Origin: an uncultured Bacteroidales bacterium
Lineage (GTDB): Bacteria > Bacteroidota > Bacteroidia > Bacteroidales > UBA1715
DNA: 28,362 nucleotides
Reading direction: 5' to 3'
Assembly: GCA_937892155.1 (NCBI GenBank)
Contig: CALAUG010000019.1
Span: forward strand, 1 to 28,362
The notes beneath the pieces are model-generated. The model was not told the DNA's origin. It saw only the letters and a program-made list of their open reading frames with translations, and made no database searches. The position numbers were made by a program, and so were the translations under genes. Below are positions 1 to 7,097 of the stretch, one piece after another (position 1 is the first letter of the stretch; every line of letters starts with the position of its first letter).

Positions 1-136
1 TTGTTGATTGTTGATTGTTGGTTGTTGGTTGTTGGTTGTTGATTGTTGGTTGTTGGTTGTTGGTTGTTGGTTGTTGATTGTTGATTGTTGATTGTTGATT
101 GTTGGTTGTTGATTGTTGATTGTTGATTGTTGAATG
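1..136. repeat. 7-bp tandem repeat array TTGRTTG
   Basis: About 18 head-to-tail 7-bp units, TTGATTG or TTGGTTG, with the last units degenerating to TTGAATG and TCGAGTG. The array runs off the left edge, so its true length is unknown. It lies just downstream of a four-helix-bundle ORF. A second 7-bp array lies upstream of that ORF in inverse orientation, and the inner ends (GTTGATTGTTGAATG against the reverse complement of CAACATTCAACATTCAAC) are nearly complementary. No protein is supported here. Confidence 0.95.
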
Positions 137-145
137 TCGAGTGTA

Positions 146-535
146 TTATTTTCCATTTTGATTATTTTTTAATAATGAGGATTTCAAACCTGATAACATC
201 TTTGCAATGACTATTGTTTTCTCATCAATGTAATCAATATCTGATTGCGAAAGGTAGCCAAGCGTTTCAGCTATTTCTAATTGTGATTGTACCTCCATCA
301 ATGAGCCAAAGGACATCTCTATGAAATGAGATTCTTCTTTGCGTGAAGACCTTGAAGTTCCTTCTGCAATATTTGAAGTTACAGAAAAGGAGGCTCTTCT
401 AACTTGGTCTGCTAAAGCATATCGTTCGACATCAGGAAACTTCTTAATCAATGAATAAACTTCTTTTACCCATTCCTTAGCTTTGTGATATACATTAAGT
501 TTCCTATATGCAAAAATGTTCGAGCTATCTTCCAT
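146..535 (-). CDS. Four-helix-bundle protein (S23/IVS family)
   Basis: A 129-residue protein of the family known as four helix bundle protein or 23S rRNA intervening-sequence protein. It shows the hallmark order: an N-terminal aromatic/Lys motif (FAYRKLNVYHKAKEW), the middle motif ADQVRRASFSVTSNIAEG, then an Arg/Ser/Glu-rich stretch and FIEMSFGSLMEVQSQLEIA. Family members are small all-alpha oligomers; some are encoded inside 23S rRNA intervening sequences and the related Avd protein assists diversity-generating retroelements. No rRNA or reverse transcriptase is visible here. ATG start at 535, TAA stop. It is bracketed by 7-bp tandem arrays on both sides and shares its family, but little close sequence identity, with the ORF at the other end of the window. 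Its cellular role is unknown. Confidence 0.9.
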   Translation of the reverse strand: MEDSSNIFAYRKLNVYHKAKEWVKEVYSLIKKFPDVERYALADQVRRASFSVTSNIAEGTSRSSRKEESHFIEMSFGSLMEVQSQLEIAETLGYLSQSDIDYIDEKTIVIAKMLSGLKSSLLKNNQNGK

Positions 536-550
536 AATCTAACTTACTTT

Positions 551-599
551 CAACATTCAACATTCAACATTCAACTTTCAACTTTCAACTTTCAACTCT
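551..599. repeat. 7-bp tandem repeat array CAACATT/CAACTTT
   Basis: Seven perfect-length 7-bp units: three CAACATT, three CAACTTT and one CAACTCT. It fills the gap between the dehydratase gene and the four-helix-bundle ORF, and its edge touches the TGA stop of the dehydratase gene (599-601). Read on the minus strand the units are AATGTTG/AAAGTTG, inverse to the array at 1-136, so the two arrays form imperfect inverted repeats around the ORF. Confidence 0.95.
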
Positions 600-1105
600 C
601 AATCATAAATACTACGTCCCTGTGCTGCGGCAATGATAGCCTGATAATGATCTACTTTAATTCTGTGGAATGCTTCCATTCCCAATTCTGGATAGCATAC
701 GCACTCAATCTCAAAAGTCTGACTGCCAAGAAGTGCCGTTACTGGAGGAATAATGGCAAATACCGCATTGTTCTTAGCCAGAGCTTTAACTGTTTCGGGT
801 TTAATGGCTCCTTTGCCCAAATGCATTTTTATTCCGTGACGGGAGAGTGGTTCAAAGGTACTTTCTATCTCCAGTTTGTTACTCGATGTCGGTCCTACAC
901 CAGCGGGACTTACAGCAGTATGGAAGATGACTTGTCCTTGCAGATCCACATTTACATCTGCCAATGTGCCTTCCTCGGCATGCTTCACAATCTTCGGAAG
1001 AACAGCATCACGACCGGTATAAATATATCCCGAGATGGATACCACATCACCAACTTTCAGTTGGGCAATATCCTCTTCGCTGAATGGGGTTGTTAAATGT
1101 ATCAT
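599..1105 (-). CDS. Tartrate/fumarate dehydratase beta-type subunit
   Basis: A 168-residue protein matching the class I fumarase C-terminal / L(+)-tartrate dehydratase beta subunit family. Visible signatures are VGDVVSISGYIYTGRDAVLPKI (broken here by family variation), AVSPAGVGPTSSNKLE and a C-terminal FEIECVCYPELGMEAFHRIKVDHYQ. In two-subunit enzymes this chain pairs with an alpha subunit that carries the Fe-S cluster for reversible hydration of a dicarboxylic acid. No alpha subunit is seen upstream; it could lie beyond the left edge, separated by the four-helix-bundle unit. ATG start at 1105; a GTTGAC-type repeat separates it from the acyltransferase gene upstream. The substrate is unknown: in this locus it may act on a building block of the glycan rather than on fumarate. 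Confident on family, not on substrate. Confidence 0.85.
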   Translation of the reverse strand: MIHLTTPFSEEDIAQLKVGDVVSISGYIYTGRDAVLPKIVKHAEEGTLADVNVDLQGQVIFHTAVSPAGVGPTSSNKLEIESTFEPLSRHGIKMHLGKGAIKPETVKALAKNNAVFAIIPPVTALLGSQTFEIECVCYPELGMEAFHRIKVDHYQAIIAAAQGRSIYD

Positions 1106-1117
1106 AATTTATTATTT

Positions 1118-1150
1118 GAGTCAACGAGTCGATGAGTCAACAGGTCAAAA
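1118..1150. repeat. 8-bp-unit GTTGAC-type repeat
   Basis: About four 8-bp units on the plus strand (GAGTCAAC, GAGTCGAT, GAGTCAAC, AGGTCAAA). The minus-strand form is GTTGACTC. It fills the gap between the acyltransferase and dehydratase genes and supplies the acyltransferase TGA stop at 1145-1147. It is of the same family as the repeats near 2161, 27289, 27911 and 28297. Confidence 0.9.
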
Positions 1151-2146
1151 AGTTTTTGTTTTAAGTCTTGCATTCGTCATATAGACGATATGAGATGCAA
1201 TAAGAGTCAGAATGACAACTATTATTGGCATTGCATAAAGGGCCGGCATATTCTCAGACAAACCGACTTTCGCATAAACAAACTCCAATCCATGCCATAC
1301 AGCTGGATGAATAATGTAAACGAACATCGAATAACGTTTACCTATCTCTTGAATCACACCCTTATGAAGGGTTGGGTTGTTTACTGCATACAGGAACAAG
1401 CAGAATACCTGTGGAATAGTAACAATGTTTACACCGAAATCTCGTCCCATAAGATATCGTTCAACCCAACACAGCAATGTGCTTACAAGGACAATGGTTA
1501 GAAGTATCTTGTTATCAAACTTCAGCCTGTCTTGATTGTGATGAATCCAATGTCCAAGCATAAAGTAGGCAAATCCCTCAACGAGCCAATTGCGATAAAT
1601 CATATTCGGAACACCTATTCCGGCAAGGTGCATTCCTTGCGCCATTACAATATATACTACGAACATCGCACCAGCCAACCAATAGGCTTGTTTAAGCCAC
1701 CCCAACCTCATTAGAATGCCATAGAAAACGTATGTATAGAGAAGTGCAAAAAGGAACCAATACTGACCTGCGACACCTGCCCATGCAGGCTGATTAAAGA
1801 TTGCCCAAGTAAATAATCCTCTCTTTGAAATTGCCCAACTGACATCATTACCAGCTAATGCCATTATCACCTTAAAGATGGTGTAAAACAGGCAAGCATT
1901 GATAGTGATAATCAACACATGCTTTACTTTCTTATTGATATTCAGCGAATTACCCCCCCCCATTAGTGCTATTTCTGGTTTAAAGCAGAAATAACCAGAG
2001 ACCATAAAAAAGAGAGGTACGCAAAATCTGCTGATAGCCTGTACTGCAGTTCCTAAAAGACCAGGAAACTCACAATGCATAAACACCACAAAGATGCAGG
2101 CAACCCCTTTGACAAAATCCAAGCAATAGTTGTATTGTTTTGACAT
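1145..2146 (-). CDS. Acyltransferase family 3 membrane protein
   Basis: A 333-residue integral membrane acyltransferase of the OafA/NolL/WecH type (Acyltransferase 3). The N-terminal YCLDFVKGVACIFVVFMHCEFP carries the conserved Asp and His of the family, and about ten hydrophobic segments follow. Such proteins O- or N-acylate sugars of surface glycans at the inner membrane. I start at ATG 2146 (MSKQYNY), with AAGG just upstream; the longer frame begins with a TTG inside a GTTGAC repeat and is less likely. A 9-bp G tract (1953-1961 on the plus strand) encodes MGGGN near residue 66, so slippage would truncate the enzyme. The stop codon lies in a repeat, and the whole gene is bracketed by two same-orientation GTTGAC repeats, which suggests it may be an exchangeable unit. 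Start choice about 0.8. Confidence 0.85.
   Translation of the reverse strand: MSKQYNYCLDFVKGVACIFVVFMHCEFPGLLGTAVQAISRFCVPLFFMVSGYFCFKPEIALMGGGNSLNINKKVKHVLIITINACLFYTIFKVIMALAGNDVSWAISKRGLFTWAIFNQPAWAGVAGQYWFLFALLYTYVFYGILMRLGWLKQAYWLAGAMFVVYIVMAQGMHLAGIGVPNMIYRNWLVEGFAYFMLGHWIHHNQDRLKFDNKILLTIVLVSTLLCWVERYLMGRDFGVNIVTIPQVFCLFLYAVNNPTLHKGVIQEIGKRYSMFVYIIHPAVWHGLEFVYAKVGLSENMPALYAMPIIVVILTLIASHIVYMTNARLKTKTF
1953..1961. repeat. Poly-C(9) tract in acyltransferase gene
   Basis: Nine consecutive C on the plus strand, read as nine G in the coding strand (ATG GGG GGG GGT). It is in frame in this copy. A gain or loss of one or two bases would shift the frame in the first quarter of the gene. Confidence 0.9.
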
Positions 2147-2160
2147 ACCTTGTTTTGTTT

Positions 2161-2196
2161 GGGTCAACAAGACAACAGGTCAACAAGTGAGTTGAC
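2161..2196. repeat. 8-bp-unit GTTGAC-type repeat at MmgE/PrpD 3' end
   Basis: Units GGGTCAAC, AAGACAAC, AGGTCAAC and AAGTGAGTTGAC on the plus strand. The repeat encodes the last ten or so residues of the MmgE/PrpD protein (NSLVDLLSC) and its TGA stop. It also provides an in-frame TTG that artificially extends the acyltransferase frame. Confidence 0.9.
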
Positions 2197-3510
2197 ACTG
2201 AATGTTGATTGATTTATTAATTTGATTACTTTGTTACAATTCTCTTCCGTGAGTCCGCTTGTCATTGCAAGAGTAATGAATTTTGCTTCAAGTTCTTCAT
2301 CTGTCAAAGGATTCTCAGGTTCGCCCTTTGGATAATCAATGCGATGTGAATGAATGTATCCATCTTTCATCACAATCTTCAAGATTGACGCACGTTTCTT
2401 AGGAACTAAAGCAGACAGTTCGTCATTCTCTACAACTTTCACTTTTCTGGCAAGAGAAAGTATTTCTTTATCTATAACATTTGCTTCGTTGAAATCTTCC
2501 ATTCCGGCAGACCCTTTAGTCAATGCAAGAGCGACAGCAAAAGGCATACTCATTTTGGCTGAACTTATTCCTTTGATTTCGGTATGGTCATGACCAGCAA
2601 CTGCAAGCTTGTAGGCTTCGACAGTGATGGAGTTGATTGATGATAGTTGATTGATGATAGTTGGACGAATAGTTAATGCGGCTTCGATGGCTGGATGTGT
2701 GTGACGGCAGGCAGCATAGGTTTTCATGTAAATCTGCGTGATGGCAAGTGGATCTTTCTTATCAAAATCCGTTATGAACTCCGTATGCGGATCATCCGTC
2801 ATTACCTTCAGGAAACCTCTTTTGCCACCAATAGCATCCAAGGGAGCCTTGAATCGAGCTTTACCAAGATATGCGGCAGCCACAGCATCCATAGCTGCAC
2901 GGCCTACATTCAAAGGTTTCAAGTCGGATCCGTCCTCCTGCATCTCTAACACACCAGCTGCACTTGTTACGGCAGCAGAAAGTGTTGACTTCATTTGCTC
3001 AAAATCCTGTCCCATAGCTGCCGCAATGCCCATAGCCGCACCAACCGTCCCGCATGTGCCTGTCGCATGATAACCTCTTAACTTATTACCTGGTTGCACA
3101 GCACATGCAAGCCGGATAGTAGCTTCATAACCTATGATTGCGCCATAAAGCAAGTCTTCTGAAGAAAGATGCTCATGTTCTGCCACTGGGATAAGAGCTG
3201 AAAAAACAGTTGCCCCCACATGAAGTGCACCCTTTCTGTGCCCATCATCCAACTCTATGACGTGTGCGCTCATTCCGTTCAGCAAAGCGGCTGTCTGCAT
3301 AGATGCTTTTCGGTTGAGACCAAAGATAGTGGCATCACCATCTTCACACAAAGAATCCAGATAAGCAAGTTCTTTTTCACGGAAAGCCTTTGTCCCAGGA
3401 ATAGTTACGCTCAAGTAGTCAATCAATGCTCTGCGAGCTTGATGCCATACCTCAGGAGCAATACATTCTTTTCTGATAGAACGTAATTTATATATAAATT
3501 GATCTGTCAT
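2164..3510 (-). CDS. MmgE/PrpD family protein
   Basis: A 448-residue protein of the MmgE/PrpD fold, the family of 2-methylcitrate dehydratase and cis-aconitate decarboxylase. Visible features are the N-terminal helical domain (ALIDYLSVTIPGT), ELDDGHRKGALHVGATVFSA near residues 87-106, YHATGTCGTVGAAMGIAAA, and the HPAIEA segment with conserved His after YAACRHTHP. Family members dehydrate, decarboxylate or isomerise branched tricarboxylic acids in the cytoplasm. With the CitE-like lyase, hydroxyacid dehydrogenase and dehydratase subunit in the same operon it points to a polycarboxylic-acid building block (inference). ATG at 3510, three bases after the upstream CapA stop. The extreme C-terminus is encoded by a GTTGAC repeat, and a 14-bp duplication lies inside the gene at 2632-2659. 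Otherwise full length. Confidence 0.88.
   Translation of the reverse strand: MTDQFIYKLRSIRKECIAPEVWHQARRALIDYLSVTIPGTKAFREKELAYLDSLCEDGDATIFGLNRKASMQTAALLNGMSAHVIELDDGHRKGALHVGATVFSALIPVAEHEHLSSEDLLYGAIIGYEATIRLACAVQPGNKLRGYHATGTCGTVGAAMGIAAAMGQDFEQMKSTLSAAVTSAAGVLEMQEDGSDLKPLNVGRAAMDAVAAAYLGKARFKAPLDAIGGKRGFLKVMTDDPHTEFITDFDKKDPLAITQIYMKTYAACRHTHPAIEAALTIRPTIINQLSSINSITVEAYKLAVAGHDHTEIKGISSAKMSMPFAVALALTKGSAGMEDFNEANVIDKEILSLARKVKVVENDELSALVPKKRASILKIVMKDGYIHSHRIDYPKGEPENPLTDEELEAKFITLAMTSGLTEENCNKVIKLINQSTFSVNSLVDLLSC
2632..2659. repeat. Two 14-bp direct repeats inside MmgE/PrpD gene
   Basis: GTTGATTGATGATA occurs twice head to tail and is followed by GTTGG. It encodes IINQLSSINS in an otherwise well-conserved region. 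Because 14 is not a multiple of three, loss or gain of a unit would shift the frame. Confidence 0.85.
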
Positions 3511-3513
3511 TGG

Positions 3514-4620
3514 CTAAAGCTTAACAGGGATATTAAAAGCCGGTAACTTATCAAAAGCCCTACGAACAACATTATATCGATGATTATAAATTCTGCGAAT
3601 AATACCATATTTTGGCATTTTCACCAGAAAAGCCCAAAAACGCATACGAAGGCGAATAATCAACGAATCATAGTGATGGAGCACATTGTCTTCCGTCAAA
3701 CAAGTGAGACGGTATGATGTTTCAATTTTTCCCCCAATATTCATTTCCACCATCATACCGATGCGGTTTTGGGGGTTCCAAACTGCCACAATTGGTTCTG
3801 TTATACTCTTGGGATATGTCCACATTCGTTTGAGAGAATGACATTCTTCAGCTGTTTCCGGATAATACATGGGACGTGGAACCTGCATACATTTGTCGGG
3901 GAAAAGAAAATTTCCAAGACTGAAATAGCACTTCTTTCCACCCCAAGAAACGACAGGGTTAATGATATGCGGATGGCTGCCAATGATGCAATCGGCACCA
4001 GCTTCAATCATTTTTTGAGCATAATTTTTAAAATATGCTGGTGGAAGATATTCATGCTCCTCACACCAGTGTGGCATAATAATCAAATTATCACACTGCG
4101 TCTTCAGTATTCTAATCTCTTTTAATAATTCCTCTATCGGAACTTGATAAATTCCAGGTTCATTTTCTGTGGCTTTATGAAAGATGATAGGTCTATCGCA
4201 ATCAACCATACACCCAAGGATTGCAATCTTTTTCCTGTCAAGTTCAATTACAACTGGGCGTTTGGCTTCCTCTTTATTCATACCTGCACCTGTATGAAGC
4301 ACACCATACTTATCGCAAATGTTCAGTGTATTTTCAATGCCTCGCAGACCAAGATCTCCTATATGATTGTTTGCCAAGGTCACAATATTGATATTGAGTT
4401 CATTGATGCGTTTCATATCCTCGTCTCTTGAATACACGACACCTTGAGTTTTGGACATTTTTATGGAATCAAAAGGAATGTCCGTACCTATGGCACTTTC
4501 AAGAGTTCCTATCCGCAAATCGAAATAACCCATATAATCTAATAGGTCTTGCTCGATGTAATTATATTGGTATGGCAAAACGCCACCAGGCATAATGTCG
4601 CCAACAAATAATATTCTCAT
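3514..4620 (-). CDS. CapA family protein (PGA_cap metallophosphatase-like)
   Basis: A 368-residue protein of the CapA / poly-gamma-glutamate biosynthesis family, with a calcineurin-like metallophosphoesterase fold. Signatures are VGDIMPGG at residues 5-12, IGTLESAIG, LANNHIGDLGLRG, and the pair IGSHPHIINP and YFSLGNFLFP. The Asp, Asn-His and His-Pro-His residues are the metal-ligand positions. In Bacillus, CapA/PgsA supports poly-gamma-glutamate synthesis; in glycan loci the substrate is usually unknown. No signal peptide or membrane anchor is visible, so it looks cytoplasmic. A 176-bp gap precedes it, the longest intergenic gap apart from the scar at 8440-8679, with a possible promoter box. 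A second, divergent CapA gene lies at 5949-7097. Confidence 0.88.
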   Translation of the reverse strand: MRILFVGDIMPGGVLPYQYNYIEQDLLDYMGYFDLRIGTLESAIGTDIPFDSIKMSKTQGVVYSRDEDMKRINELNINIVTLANNHIGDLGLRGIENTLNICDKYGVLHTGAGMNKEEAKRPVVIELDRKKIAILGCMVDCDRPIIFHKATENEPGIYQVPIEELLKEIRILKTQCDNLIIMPHWCEEHEYLPPAYFKNYAQKMIEAGADCIIGSHPHIINPVVSWGGKKCYFSLGNFLFPDKCMQVPRPMYYPETAEECHSLKRMWTYPKSITEPIVAVWNPQNRIGMMVEMNIGGKIETSYRLTCLTEDNVLHHYDSLIIRLRMRFWAFLVKMPKYGIIRRIYNHRYNVVRRAFDKLPAFNIPVKL

Positions 4621-4731
4621 TATTTATGTGCTCGATAATTATTTTCAACATTCATTTTTGATACTTCTTTCTAATAGCAGTTATGTGGTTGTAATTATTT
4701 CGGGGGAAATAATTTATTTAAGATTGAGAAT

Positions 4732-4739
4732 CAAATGTA
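4732..4739 (-). promoter_or_regulatory. Possible Bacteroidota -7 promoter box
   Basis: The minus strand reads TACATTTG, matching the Bacteroidota -7 consensus TAnnTTTG, about 110 bases upstream of the CapA start at 4620 and within a 176-bp gap. I see no convincing TTTG -33 element at the expected distance, so this could be a chance match. The rest of the gap (4621-4796) holds no ORF or obvious hairpin. Confidence 0.3.
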
Positions 4740-4796
4740 TCCCATAAAAATCACAGACACACATGTATTTTGCTGCATCCATTACATTATTTTTAC

Positions 4797-5915
4797 TTAT
4801 CTATAGAATTCATACGACTCTATAGGTCTGGAATTTTCGCATTTCATTGTCTCCTTGAGAATCCTATCTGTATATTCACCAAATGCAGGTCCATTCGCGG
4901 ATTGACTCGGATCAGAATTAGCATTCCATTCTATCATCATCGGCTCTCCTTGCTCATCAATACATATATCCCATCCAACCAAATTAAAGAATGGAAGATG
5001 ATAATGAAGATCCTTCACCATGGCAAGAGTTTTATCATATGATGGAATCTTATATCCTAATAACCTGATTCCTGTATCTGTGAATTCAATTTTATCCTCC
5101 CCAGGAACTGAATATGCATACTTCGCCAAAGTTCCGTCTTTGTTGATTTTTGCACTCATCCCCCCCGCAGTTTCATTATCAACTATTTGCCCTTTGCGTC
5201 CAATCCTGATAACTGTATATACGACCAAAATCTCATTACCTGAACGATAGGTCAAAACCCTAATAGTGTTGATAGAAGTAGGATTGAGCGCAGCCATATC
5301 CTTGTGTTGTTTTACAACTTTCTGCAACAAGAAATCTTTCTTATATGCGGCAAACAAGTCTTTCAATCCTTTACCTGTTTCGAATATGCTTCCGTCTTGA
5401 ACATGATACTTTGCCACACCGCGTCCGTGACTGAGCAATGAAGGTTTAATGATGAAATCACCCAAGTTGCTACATCTCTCTACTGCTTCATCAATGGTTA
5501 TTGGATTATTATCGATATAAAAGTAACCATTCATATTCTTGAGGAAAATCTCAGGCTGCTTTGCTTGTGGCAACAATATATCCTGCAGATTTTTGTCAGA
5601 GTAAGCATTCTTGAATGGAAACATATTCATTCTCGGAATCAATTCCAACCGATAGATAGCTGTAGGTATATATTTCACGCTAAATTCGCCAGTACGAGCA
5701 CTGAAATACCGATGCCAATCTGTAGGGACATCCATTCCTATCATTTCTTTAAAATATGCTTGGATTTCATGCTCCTGTTCAGATGTCAACTCCTTTTTTA
5801 TAGAGAGTTTCTCATAGCTTTCGTTTATGCTTTTTCTGAAACGATCAATGACCTCAATTCTTTTACGGTTCTTCTTCCATTGAATAAAAAATTGCCTGAC
5901 ATTCATAACAATCAT
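4797..5915 (-). CDS. Sugar-transfer associated ATP-grasp protein
   Basis: A 372-residue protein of the ATP-grasp family called sugar-transfer associated ATP-grasp. Visible are FIIKPSLLSHGRGVAKY (nucleotide-binding lysine and glycine-rich loop), TSINTIRVLTYRSGNEILVVYTVIRIGRKGQIVDNETAGGMSAKI, and the C-terminal metal-ligand segment LVGWDICIDEQGEPMMIEWNANSD (each quoted as a family landmark). ATP-grasp enzymes join a carboxylate to an amine or thiol through an acyl phosphate. A 7-bp G tract at 5160-5166 lies exactly in the DNETAGGM motif. Start at ATG 5915; an ATG three codons in (5906) is an alternative. It is one of three paralogues in the window. Donor and acceptor are unknown. Confidence 0.87.
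   Translation of the reverse strand: MIVMNVRQFFIQWKKNRKRIEVIDRFRKSINESYEKLSIKKELTSEQEHEIQAYFKEMIGMDVPTDWHRYFSARTGEFSVKYIPTAIYRLELIPRMNMFPFKNAYSDKNLQDILLPQAKQPEIFLKNMNGYFYIDNNPITIDEAVERCSNLGDFIIKPSLLSHGRGVAKYHVQDGSIFETGKGLKDLFAAYKKDFLLQKVVKQHKDMAALNPTSINTIRVLTYRSGNEILVVYTVIRIGRKGQIVDNETAGGMSAKINKDGTLAKYAYSVPGEDKIEFTDTGIRLLGYKIPSYDKTLAMVKDLHYHLPFFNLVGWDICIDEQGEPMMIEWNANSDPSQSANGPAFGEYTDRILKETMKCENSRPIESYEFYR
5160..5166. repeat. Poly-C(7) tract in ATP-grasp gene
   Basis: Seven C on the plus strand, read GCG GGG GGG ATG on the coding strand inside the DNETAGGM motif. It is in frame here. It is shorter than the 9-bp tracts nearby, so less likely to slip often. Confidence 0.85.
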
Positions 5916-5948
5916 ATATTTATATGGTGAATATTTAACTTTAAATTA

Positions 5949-7097
5949 TCAAACACTCTTCAGCATTTTGACTATTCGATTCCTTTTCAAATCATTTTTC
6001 AACATATACGACAATTCCTCCTCTGTTGCTGGTTTCTGTCTGCGAAATTTCATATAAAGACATCTTTTCAGCTCGCCTGCTGCTTCTCGCACACTTTTTG
6101 GCCCAAGCATTTTTTTCATCATGCGGAAATCCTTATTGGCTTGTTCTTGCAATTTGGGCATCAAATAAGCATTATATGCATCTTTATCCTGCAAATAACG
6201 ACATATCGCTTCGTTATGCAGTCTGCTCTCTTCACTATGGTCAATTTCTATTGCGATATTGTCAATGTTTTTAGTGTTTATCATTTCCCACGTCAGCCCA
6301 TCTTCTGAAATCGATATAATTGCACAACGTCCTTCGTACCAATGAGGACGATTATATGCCCGATATAGAGTATTTTCCTTGCTGTTGAAGAAAAAATTGC
6401 CCAAACTATAGAATATCGGCTTCCCTTTGTAGGCTTCCCATCCCTGCGGACAATGAGGATGGCTGGCAATCACACCATCAGCACCATAATCGATGAAATC
6501 CCTGTAGCGTGCAATGGTTTCGGGCAGAGGTACATCAATATATTCTATGCCATCGTGAGGAAGTACAAAGAGAAAATCAACTTCTTTCTTCGCCTCTATT
6601 ATCACATGGTTCACTTTCAAATCATTTATATACGCACAACCAAGTCCATCATGTTTCATTACATCGTCAAACACGCCCTTATAGGCAGCAAAACAGACGG
6701 ATAGAAAGCCTATTTTTACCCCCCCCCAGCACATTGTTTTTACTTTATAAGCCTCTTCGTATGTTCCTGCGCCAAAAGCCTGATCTCCAAGCACACTTTT
6801 CGTCTTTTTGAACCCATAATCATCCCAGTCAAATGCATGATTATTAGCTATTGAAAACAGATCGAATCCAAGATTCTTGAGGAATGCTGGTGCATCATCA
6901 TTCTGGAAGAAACGTTCACGTTTCTGCTTTGGCAATTCAACATCCGGTTTAAGAGGTACTTCAAAATTGACAATTCTCAAATCACATTCCGACATCAGCT
7001 GCTTCAGTTCGTCTGAAACTGTAATCAATGCGGTAGAAGGTTTAGAGCAGAAGTCTCCTGCAAAGAATAATTTTATCGAATTTCTATTTTGCTGCAT
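5949..7097 (-). CDS. CapA family protein (second copy)
   Basis: A CapA/PGA_cap family protein of 382 residues from the start chosen here. Landmarks are KLFFAGDFCSKP near the N-terminus, LFSIANNHAFDWDDYGF, VIASHPHCPQGWEAY and IFYSLGNFFF, which supply the metallophosphoesterase-fold Asp, Asn-His and His-Pro-His positions. I choose ATG 7097 (MQQNRNSIKLFF), which overlaps the previous gene's TAG stop by 14 bp. The longer frame to 7124 begins with TTG, and the homologous fragment at 8580-8687 begins with ATG at the matching place (MNNQIRLFF). A 9-bp G tract (6719-6727) encodes CWGGVK about one third of the way in. It has a C-terminal basic helical extension absent from the copy at 3514. Presumably it acts with the adjacent ATP-grasp protein; the substrate is unknown. 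Confidence 0.87.
   Translation of the reverse strand: MQQNRNSIKLFFAGDFCSKPSTALITVSDELKQLMSECDLRIVNFEVPLKPDVELPKQKRERFFQNDDAPAFLKNLGFDLFSIANNHAFDWDDYGFKKTKSVLGDQAFGAGTYEEAYKVKTMCWGGVKIGFLSVCFAAYKGVFDDVMKHDGLGCAYINDLKVNHVIIEAKKEVDFLFVLPHDGIEYIDVPLPETIARYRDFIDYGADGVIASHPHCPQGWEAYKGKPIFYSLGNFFFNSKENTLYRAYNRPHWYEGRCAIISISEDGLTWEMINTKNIDNIAIEIDHSEESRLHNEAICRYLQDKDAYNAYLMPKLQEQANKDFRMMKKMLGPKSVREAAGELKRCLYMKFRRQKPATEEELSYMLKNDLKRNRIVKMLKSV
6719..6727. repeat. Poly-C(9) tract in CapA gene
   Basis: Nine C on the plus strand, read TGG GGG GGG GTA (Trp-Gly-Gly-Val) in the gene. It is in frame in this copy. The same codon arrangement recurs in the next gene upstream at 7932-7940. Confidence 0.9.

Noticed and set aside
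1..599. Diversity-generating retroelement accessory (Avd-like) locus
   Set aside because: The ORF is in the same broad fold family, but there is no reverse transcriptase, template repeat or variable-repeat target in the window.
485..1096. Plus-strand ORF of about 200 codons
   Set aside because: Its composition is Cys/Phe/Asn-rich and it begins in a simple repeat. The minus strand holds a clear dehydratase subunit over the same bases.
2147..2170. Longer N-terminus for the acyltransferase
   Set aside because: The first codon would be TTG within a repeat; ATG 2146 is preceded by AAGG and directly precedes the conserved YCLDF motif.
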